Origin: Bacteroides sp.
GTDB lineage: Bacteria; Bacteroidota; Bacteroidia; Bacteroidales; Bacteroidaceae
Assembly: GCA_019412865.1 (NCBI GenBank)
Contig: DXOJ01000216.1
Span: 1 to 13,035 of the forward strand
Reading direction: 5' to 3'
DNA: 13,035 bases
Under the pieces are notes generated by a model. That model was not told the origin of the DNA and did no database searches. It saw nothing but the letters and a program-made list of their open reading frames with translations. The translations under genes and the position numbers were made by a program. Positions within the stretch are counted from its first letter, which is position 1. Each line of letters starts with the position of its first letter. This document shows, one piece after another, positions 7,359 to 13,035 of the stretch.

Positions 7359-8954
7359 ATGAATACTCAAATGAAAGAATACAGAAAAGCAACCCTCCGA
7401 CTGGCATACCTGTTAACGCTGATGCTATGGACGGGAAGTTGTATCGATATGGATATCAATCGTAATCCTTACGAGACAACGCAGGATGAACTGATGCGCG
7501 AAAACCATATCATCGGTTCGTCTCTAAAGAGCATGGAAGCATTGGTGGTCCCCACGCAAGAACATCTTTATCAATTTGTGGAAGCGATGTGCGGAGGAGC
7601 CTACGGGCGTTATTTTGGAGAGACTCGTGTGGGTTGGACTGAAAAATACTCGACTTATAATCCCAAGTCGGACTGGCTGAAGGCTTCGTTCTCCGATCCT
7701 ATCTCGGAAATGTATCCTTCCTACCGGGATATTATCAACCGTACCAATGACCCCGTTGCACTGGCATTCGCCAAGATTCTGCGAGTCGCTATCATGCACC
7801 GGTCTACGGATATGTTCGGGCCGATTCCCTATACCAAAGTATTGGGAGATAAAACGGAAGGTGACGGCCTTAGTGCTCCTTATGACTCTCAAGAGGAGGT
7901 TTATGTGGCTATGTTCAAGGAATTGGAAGAAGCAGATGAAGCTCTGAAGGAGAATCTAGGTCTAAGTGCGGAAGGATTTAAGAAACTGGATAATCTTTAT
8001 TATGGAGATGTGCGGAAATGGTATAAATACCTTCACTCGTTACAGCTTCGCATGGCCATGCGTATCGTTTATGTGAAACCGGAACTGGCCAGGGAAATAG
8101 CCGAGAAAGCCGTAGCCGCAGGTGTGATAGAGAACAATGAGGACAACGCGCAACTGCATGTGGAGGAGAATCGTTCGGCTCTCTGTTTCAATGATTGGAA
8201 GGATTACCGGATAGCTGCGGAAATCGTTTCCTATATGCAGGGATATAACGATCCGCGTTTGGAAAAATACTTCACCCAGGGAAAGTATCAGGATGATACC
8301 GATTACTATGGGCTACGCATTGGTATTCTTCCTTCCAAAGTGACGGACGACGAGTTGATACAAACCTATTCCAACCGTTTGATGACTGCCAATGATACGT
8401 ATATGTGGATGACTGCCGCCGAGGTCACGTTCCTTCGCGCCGAAGGTGCCCTGCGGGGATGGGCAATGAGCGGAGATGCCCAACAGCTATATGAGAAGGC
8501 GATCACCCTTTCCTTTGAGCAATGGGGCGCAAGCGGAGCAAGCGGATACTCCCAGAATAAAGCATTGGTGCCGGGGGCTTACAAAGACCCGAGAGGTACA
8601 TACAGCGCCCAATCTCCGAGCAGCATCACCATTGCCTGGAACGAGGACAAGGAGAATACCCGTTTCGAAGAAAACCTGGAACGTATCATTACTCAAAAAT
8701 GGATTGCCATGTTTCCTCTGGGCATTGAAGCCTGGTGCGAACATCGCCGCACAGGGTATCCTAAATTCCTTCCGATAATGGACAACAAGGGAGTGGGAAT
8801 CACTAACCTGACACTGGGAATACGACGTCTCTCCTATCCTGCCGAAGAATATCAGCTGAATGCGGAAAATATGCTCGGTGCCCTGCGAAAGCTCAATGGA
8901 GAAGATAACGGCGCTACCCGCTTATGGTGGGACTGCAATCCGAATGTAAAATAA
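7359..8954 (+). CDS. SusD-like surface glycan-binding lipoprotein (SusD/RagB superfamily)
   Basis: This 531-residue lipoprotein would sit as a lid on the SusC-like barrel and bind glycan at the cell surface. It starts 4 bases after susC and is surely cotranscribed. The signal peptide ends in LMLWTGSC, making Cys28 the lipidated residue, with acidic residues close behind (CIDMD). Family features include ILRVAIMHRSTDMFGPIPYT (140-159), WYKYLHSLQLRMAMRI (221-236), the helical repeat MTAAEVTFLRAEGALRGW (351-368) with YEKAITLSFEQWG (378-390), and IITQKWIAMFPLGIEAWCEHRRTGYP (443-468). The last two point to the SusD-like group 2 branch. A second in-frame ATG at 7371 is an equally plausible start and gives a cleaner signal peptide. 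Ligand is not predictable beyond the context of host-type glycans. Confidence 0.94.
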   Translation: MNTQMKEYRKATLRLAYLLTLMLWTGSCIDMDINRNPYETTQDELMRENHIIGSSLKSMEALVVPTQEHLYQFVEAMCGGAYGRYFGETRVGWTEKYSTYNPKSDWLKASFSDPISEMYPSYRDIINRTNDPVALAFAKILRVAIMHRSTDMFGPIPYTKVLGDKTEGDGLSAPYDSQEEVYVAMFKELEEADEALKENLGLSAEGFKKLDNLYYGDVRKWYKYLHSLQLRMAMRIVYVKPELAREIAEKAVAAGVIENNEDNAQLHVEENRSALCFNDWKDYRIAAEIVSYMQGYNDPRLEKYFTQGKYQDDTDYYGLRIGILPSKVTDDELIQTYSNRLMTANDTYMWMTAAEVTFLRAEGALRGWAMSGDAQQLYEKAITLSFEQWGASGASGYSQNKALVPGAYKDPRGTYSAQSPSSITIAWNEDKENTRFEENLERIITQKWIAMFPLGIEAWCEHRRTGYPKFLPIMDNKGVGITNLTLGIRRLSYPAEEYQLNAENMLGALRKLNGEDNGATRLWWDCNPNVK

Positions 8955-8978
8955 TGTGGAACTTAAACCCAAGATACA

Positions 8979-10013
8979 ATGAAACAGAATTCATTCATAA
9001 GTGTCATATTGACCGTAGCCTGCTCACTGATGTTCGTTGCCTGTAGCGACTGGACGGAACCGACACCGGTTGATTACAACCCTATATTTCCCGACGAACA
9101 AGACCCCAGCTTGCATGAAAAATACGAGCAAAGTCTGAAAGAATACAAAAACCGGAAGCATACGTTAATGTTAATACGTTTTGCCAACAATCCGGGTACG
9201 ACATTGGGCGAACAGGATTTCTTGCGTTCCTTGCCCGATAGCGTAGATTTTGTGGTGCTGACCAACGCTGATAATCTGTCCGTTTATGATAAGGAAGACA
9301 TATCCAAACTCAAACGGACCGGCACCAAATTTCTCTATTACAAGAATTTATCCGAATTCTACGACCAATGCGAAGAGACAGAAAACCTGGAAGAATTCAA
9401 AACGAAAATGAATGCGGCATTGAAAAACGGGGAGAGTGATGAATTTGACGGTTATTATGTGCAGTTTGGTCGTGCCGGAAGTATGATGCATGTCGATTTC
9501 TTCAATGAGGTAACGACGGCTATCCGGGAAAAACTTGCCGCTATCGGCGGTCCGAAAGCTAATAATGGAAAGTTGGTTTTCTTTGATGGCATCGTCACAT
9601 TTACAGTGGATTATAGCGGAAGATACGAAGAGCCGTTCATCGATTTGGTAGACTATTTCGTGGATGGGCAAATTGTGTTGCTTGAAAGCTCACTCGAAAT
9701 AAAACTGAATATGAGCCAACCTGTAGGTTTCTATGGGAAAATGCCCAAAGAGAAAGTGATAACGACAGCCACTCCTCCGACCGATGACGGTAAAACCGGT
9801 ATCATCAGCCGGGAAGATTTGGATGTTATACAAACCTCGGAAGGGATGGCCTACATCATCAATCATTTCATCACAGGACTGGGTAACAATGGTCCGCTGG
9901 CAGGAGTTTCTATCTACAATGCCAATGAAGATTATCTCGCCACCGATGGGGTGACTAACTACCGCCGTATACGTGATGCTATCCAAAAACTGAACCCATC
10001 ACCGATTAATTAA
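8979..10013 (+). CDS. GH18-like lipoprotein with a degenerate active site (probable glycan-binding protein)
   Basis: This 344-residue lipoprotein has a signal peptide ending in SLMFVAC, with Cys22 lipidated and followed by SDWTE, an acidic stretch that fits surface export. The mature part resembles the small GH18-like proteins found in Bacteroides N-glycan loci, with barrel-type strands such as HTLMLIRF (61-68), VDFVVLTNAD (89-98), TKFLYYKN (116-123), KLVFFDGI (198-205) and LAGVSIYNAN (307-316). The strand that should carry the catalytic DxxDxDxE motif reads DGYYVQFG at 157-164: only the first Asp remains, and the catalytic Glu position is Gly. It is therefore likely to bind glycan rather than cut it. 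It lies 24 bases after the SusD gene and overlaps the ORF-level start of the next gene by one base. Fold assignment is from motif pattern only and is moderately sure. Confidence 0.75.
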   Translation: MKQNSFISVILTVACSLMFVACSDWTEPTPVDYNPIFPDEQDPSLHEKYEQSLKEYKNRKHTLMLIRFANNPGTTLGEQDFLRSLPDSVDFVVLTNADNLSVYDKEDISKLKRTGTKFLYYKNLSEFYDQCEETENLEEFKTKMNAALKNGESDEFDGYYVQFGRAGSMMHVDFFNEVTTAIREKLAAIGGPKANNGKLVFFDGIVTFTVDYSGRYEEPFIDLVDYFVDGQIVLLESSLEIKLNMSQPVGFYGKMPKEKVITTATPPTDDGKTGIISREDLDVIQTSEGMAYIINHFITGLGNNGPLAGVSIYNANEDYLATDGVTNYRRIRDAIQKLNPSPIN

Positions 10014-10015
10014 TG

Positions 10016-10024
10016 AAAGGAGGA
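10016..10024 (+). promoter_or_regulatory. Strong Shine-Dalgarno sequence deciding the start at 10028
   Basis: AAAGGAGGA matches 8 of 9 bases of the ideal AAAGGAGGT and sits 3 bases before the ATG at 10028. It lies right after the stop codon of the previous gene (10011-10013). The alternative ATG at 10013 overlaps that stop codon and has no such site. Strong sites of this kind are uncommon in Bacteroides. Confidence 0.6.
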
Positions 10025-10027
10025 ACT

Positions 10028-11263
10028 ATGAAACGATATAAAATAATCATCTCTCTGGCTGCAATCATCTGCGGACTGATGATTGCCTGTGACAATACGG
10101 ATTACAGCAATAAAGCACCATTCGACAACATGGTCTATATCAAGGAAGCCAGTAACAGCAATTCAGAAAGAGTGACTTTCCGAAATACGCTGAATGAACA
10201 GAAACGTGCCTTCAGCGCCAAGTTGACTTACCCGGCAGGAAAAGACATCGTAGTGAAGCTGAAAGCGGATCCCGGACTGATAAACGAATTCAATGCCCGG
10301 CACGGGACTGATTATGGAATGCTGGATAGTAAATATTATAGCCTGTCGAACAGCGAACTGATTATCAAAGCCGAAAAGAGTGAATCATTGATTGATACGA
10401 TCTATTTTAATAACCTGTTAGATCTGGAGATTGATAAAACTTATCTGGTTCCGCTCACCATCTCTGAAACGTCGGGTGGCGTTCATCTATTGAACGGTTC
10501 GAAAACATTGTTCTATCTGGTGCGCCGTTCAAGCGCTATCACGGTAGCCGCCAACCTGAAAGACAATTATCTGGAAGTGCCTACTTTCCTCAACGAAGAG
10601 AAAAATGCCTGTCTGAAAGAATTAGGTCAGATTACCATGGAAGCACTGGTATATGTAGAGGACTTTACATACAGCGGACCAAGCAATACGGCTGGTGCAT
10701 CGGATATCAGTACGATCATGGGAGTAGAACAGCATTTCTTAATGCGTATAGGTGATACAAGTTTCCCACGCCAACAGTTGCAGATGCAGGGACCGGACGG
10801 AGTCAAATTCCCCGCCGCCGACAGGGCTAAGTCACTGAATGCAATGACATGGTATCATATAGCGCTGGTGTACAACGCCAAGGAACATTTTATTGCCTAT
10901 TATGTGAACGGACAACTGCAAAGTCAGGATATCTCTTATGGAAAAGGAGCTACTGTGGATATCTGTGGAACGCCGGATTGCGAATTCCAGATAGGACGCT
11001 CTTATGAAGATGAGCTACGGCAACTCAACGGTAACATCGCAGAGATACGTATCTGGAACACTTGCCGTACGAAAGAGGAAATCTGGACGAATATGTATAA
11101 AGTGGAAGATCCTGAAAACGAAGAAAGCCTGCTTGCTTACTGGAAATTTAATGAAGGTGAGGGAAACATTGTCAAGGACCATTCGAAACACGGATTCGAT
11201 GCAGTATCTGCCGAACCTCTTGTGTGGCCGACGGGAATCGAAATTCCACAAATCAACAAGTAA
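10028..11263 (+). CDS. DUF1735 + LamG/concanavalin-like lipoprotein (probable surface glycan-binding protein)
   Basis: From ATG 10028 the protein has 411 residues. The signal peptide ends in GLMIAC (Cys21 lipidated), followed by DNTD. A DUF1735 domain (named for the N-terminal domain of BT_3987-like GH18 enzymes) covers about 33-165, with VVKLKADPGLINEFNARHG (75-93) and LVPLTISE (140-147). A LamG/laminin-G-like sandwich domain covers about 175-400, with WYHIALVYNAKEHFIAYYVNG (275-295), LNGNIAEIRIWN (333-344) and LLAYWKFNEGEGN (368-380). LamG domains of this type bind sugars and carry no catalytic residues, so a role in glycan capture at the surface is likely. A start at 10013 would add five residues, but the strong ribosome site at 10016-10024 favours 10028. 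The next gene follows after 21 bases. Confidence 0.86.
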   Translation: MKRYKIIISLAAIICGLMIACDNTDYSNKAPFDNMVYIKEASNSNSERVTFRNTLNEQKRAFSAKLTYPAGKDIVVKLKADPGLINEFNARHGTDYGMLDSKYYSLSNSELIIKAEKSESLIDTIYFNNLLDLEIDKTYLVPLTISETSGGVHLLNGSKTLFYLVRRSSAITVAANLKDNYLEVPTFLNEEKNACLKELGQITMEALVYVEDFTYSGPSNTAGASDISTIMGVEQHFLMRIGDTSFPRQQLQMQGPDGVKFPAADRAKSLNAMTWYHIALVYNAKEHFIAYYVNGQLQSQDISYGKGATVDICGTPDCEFQIGRSYEDELRQLNGNIAEIRIWNTCRTKEEIWTNMYKVEDPENEESLLAYWKFNEGEGNIVKDHSKHGFDAVSAEPLVWPTGIEIPQINK

Positions 11264-11284
11264 TCATTCACTTTAAAGATAACC

Positions 11285-12844
11285 ATGGACATGAAAAGAA
11301 ATATAAACTTCAAAAATGTTCTCTGCATGGCTGCCATTACATTAGTAACCGGCATGCTAGGAGGCTGCGAAGATAATTCCATTGCCACTCCCGTAGGTAA
11401 ATTACCTAACGAGACGGCTTTAGACAATAACTTTGGCATGCTAAAATGTGATATGACAACCAGTGACCTGGAAATCACCATGACCAATACCAAGACTCCC
11501 GATTTTGCATTCTTCTACCAAACGGTGAAGCCGGTGGCACAGGACACCCGAATCACAATGAAAATCGACCTCGACTTAGTAGACAAATACAATGAAGAAC
11601 ACGGTACGGAATACCGGAAAATGTCTACTATCAGCATTGAGGGCATCAGTAACAATGGTGCAATGACTATTAAGGCAGGAGATACAATGTCGGATACTAT
11701 CATGGTACGCCTGAATCCGCTAGGCACATTGCATGATTATTCTTTGCTCCCTATTACCGTAGAACTACCGGAAGAAAGCGGAATTCGTCCGTCACGGGAT
11801 AGTAATGAAATCTATTACAAGATTTATTATAAACGCTCTACTTATCCGTGGTTGAGCCCGATGAAGGCTGATATGAAAAAGTACAAGATGGTAGGGTTTA
11901 TTGATGGCGAAAAAGTCAACGCCTCCATTGCCAAAGAATTTATCATGGTATTATATGATAATGAAACATTCGGTCCCGGACATTATGAGTTATGGGAAAC
12001 GTCGTGGTATGCCTATTTATATGACATCATTAATGTGAATGCCGCAACACTGGGATATGCGAATGGAAAAGTGACTCTGAACCAATCAGCCAATTTCAAA
12101 AAGCAATTAAGCAATATGTCGTCACTCTCCAGCTATGGTATAAAGCGTTGCGTCACCCTTAAAGCAGAAGGGACCGGCTTGGGATTCTGCAACCTGACAG
12201 ATGAGCAGATTACAGCCTTTGTAGCGGAAGTCAAGAAGCTCGCCAACTACCGTGTAGATGGCATTAATCTCATGGACGAAGGTGCCGAATATGGTATAAA
12301 CGGACATCCGGCTGCCAATGCGACCTCGTATCCGAAGCTCATCAAAGCACTACGGGAATCTTTAGGCAAGACCAAACTGATTACAGTTACCATAACGGGT
12401 GATCCGGCCGGTTCACTAGCCTCCGAGGCTGCGGGTATCAGAGCAGGTGAATATATTGATTATGCCTGGACATGGGTAAATACCAAAATTATGAATCCAT
12501 GGGAGGATAGCTCGATTGAAAAACCAATAGCAGGACTGGACAAATCTCAATATGGCGGTTTCAGCACCGACGAATATACGTTCGATTATGAAAATGACGA
12601 ATCGTATCCGGAAACGTTACGAGAAAAGTTATATGACAAAGGTCTTGGCAAACTTTACATAATGCGTAATATCCCTTTCTGGTCGGACGCACTGGAAGCA
12701 ACACCATATCATGCTAACATAAATGCAGGGGCAGCAGCCTTTTATAGAGTGGAAGGAGGCCATAAATATGAACCGGACATCAACTATTTGCATAATGGTA
12801 AATACAAGGATATGAAAGGGGATAAAAACTATTACGAGATGTAG
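11285..12844 (+). CDS. DUF1735 + GH18-like lipoprotein with an altered catalytic motif
   Basis: This 519-residue lipoprotein has Cys28 in a GMLGGC lipobox followed by EDN. A DUF1735 domain covers about 48-184 and shares the LVDKYNEEHGTEY pattern with its neighbour's domain. A GH18-type barrel covers about 198-500, as in BT_3987-like endo-beta-N-acetylglucosaminidases, which cut the chitobiose core of N-glycans. Supporting strands are YKMVGFIDG (200-208), KRCVTLKAEGTGLG (287-300), LITVTITG (365-372), YIDYAWTWVN (390-399) and KLYIMRNIPFWS (456-467). The catalytic segment reads DGINLMDE at 325-332. The general-acid Glu332 is kept, but the Asp two residues before it, needed to support the substrate's N-acetyl group, is Met330, and another motif Asp is Asn328. 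It may be a binding protein or have unusual activity. ATG 11285 or 11291 could be the start. It is the last gene of the operon. Confidence 0.85.
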   Translation: MDMKRNINFKNVLCMAAITLVTGMLGGCEDNSIATPVGKLPNETALDNNFGMLKCDMTTSDLEITMTNTKTPDFAFFYQTVKPVAQDTRITMKIDLDLVDKYNEEHGTEYRKMSTISIEGISNNGAMTIKAGDTMSDTIMVRLNPLGTLHDYSLLPITVELPEESGIRPSRDSNEIYYKIYYKRSTYPWLSPMKADMKKYKMVGFIDGEKVNASIAKEFIMVLYDNETFGPGHYELWETSWYAYLYDIINVNAATLGYANGKVTLNQSANFKKQLSNMSSLSSYGIKRCVTLKAEGTGLGFCNLTDEQITAFVAEVKKLANYRVDGINLMDEGAEYGINGHPAANATSYPKLIKALRESLGKTKLITVTITGDPAGSLASEAAGIRAGEYIDYAWTWVNTKIMNPWEDSSIEKPIAGLDKSQYGGFSTDEYTFDYENDESYPETLREKLYDKGLGKLYIMRNIPFWSDALEATPYHANINAGAAAFYRVEGGHKYEPDINYLHNGKYKDMKGDKNYYEM

Positions 12845-12927
12845 AATTATCAATTAAACAGGGGAGGAAAAACAAATCCTTTCCTTACTAACAGGAGCTT
12901 ATGCGCCTATTATCAGTAAAATAATAT

Positions 12928-12967
12928 AACCGGAATTTTAACCATCTATTTGGTTAAAGTTCCGGTT
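12928..12967. terminator. Intrinsic terminator of the PUL operon
   Basis: AACCGGAATTTTAACC (12928-12943) pairs with GGTTAAAGTTCCGGTT (12952-12967) over 16 positions, one of them a G-U pair, with an 8-base loop. On the plus strand only a broken T-run follows (TTTCACTATTT), but stem length and position, 83 bases after the last stop, make the call good. On the minus strand an AT-rich tail follows too, so it could serve both directions. Confidence 0.75.
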
Positions 12968-13035
12968 TCACTATTTCCACCAAATATCATCAATTAAAAT
13001 AATACAAAAACACAACACTTATCACCCTGTCTCTT
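12968..13035. other. AT-rich tail with no gene; last 9 bases equal the start of the Nextera mosaic end
   Basis: No coding frame or RNA gene is seen after the terminator. Bases 13027-13035 read CTGTCTCTT, identical to the first nine bases of the Tn5 mosaic-end adapter read-through CTGTCTCTTATACACATCT. This suggests a contig edge with leftover adapter rather than genome sequence, although a chance match is possible. Confidence 0.5.

Noticed and set aside
12859..12885. Purine-rich AGGGGAGGAAAAA and following TCCTTTCC as a hairpin or ribosome site
   Set aside because: Only about four bases pair cleanly and no start codon sits at the right distance.
12901..12924. Mini-frame ATG...TAA preceded by AGGAG after the last gene
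   Set aside because: It encodes only seven residues and runs into the terminator region; there is no support that it is a gene.
12849..12998. Ten-base direct repeat ATCAATTAAA at 12849-12858 and 12989-12998 flanking the terminator
   Set aside because: It is short, AT-rich, and has no element between the copies other than the terminator; most likely chance.
1..13035. CRISPR arrays, tRNA or rRNA genes, insertion sequences, phage genes
   Set aside because: No regularly spaced repeats, tRNA-like folds, transposase motifs or flanking inverted repeats were seen. The window is filled by two ordinary same-strand operons.

Overview
The window looks like chromosomal DNA from a gut Bacteroides species. 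The evidence is a SusC/SusD pair with an ECF sigma factor and FecR-type anti-sigma factor, several SPII lipoproteins with acidic residues after the lipid cysteine, -7 boxes of the TAnnTTTG type, and generally weak Shine-Dalgarno sequences. From memory (not checked), the gene order resembles the B. thetaiotaomicron stretch that runs from the L-fucose operon (around BT_1275-1277) into the neighbouring sigma/anti-sigma/SusCD locus (from BT_1278).

Region 1 (1-2034, + strand) is the 3' end of a fucose-use operon: the C-terminal 101 residues of an FGGY sugar kinase (probably L-fuculokinase), a RhaM-fold sugar mutarotase and an FucP-type L-fucose permease. The genes are 6 and 19 bases apart. Region 2 (2035-2276) holds two consecutive hairpins, the second a strong intrinsic terminator, and then the promoter of the next unit.

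Region 3 (2277-12844, + strand) is a polysaccharide utilization locus (PUL): ECF sigma factor, FecR-like anti-sigma factor, SusC-like transducer with an STN signalling domain, SusD-like lipoprotein, and three further lipoproteins. These three are a GH18-like protein, a DUF1735+LamG protein and a DUF1735+GH18-like protein. Lipoproteins of this kind are typical of loci that capture host N-glycans. Both GH18-fold proteins have damaged catalytic motifs, so the visible part of the locus looks like capture and import machinery without an obvious active endoglycosidase. A strong terminator (12928-12967) ends the operon.

The most interesting signal lies in the 144-base gap between the anti-sigma gene and susC. 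Read on the minus strand, it holds a fully paired 15-bp intrinsic terminator with a U-tract, and about 90 bases upstream of it (on that strand) a perfect TAnnTTTG box overlapping the start of susC. Together they predict a minus-strand RNA of about 120 nt covering the susC leader, which fits the DonS-type cis-antisense RNAs reported for Bacteroides PULs. The last nine bases equal the start of the Nextera mosaic-end sequence, so the window probably ends at a contig edge.
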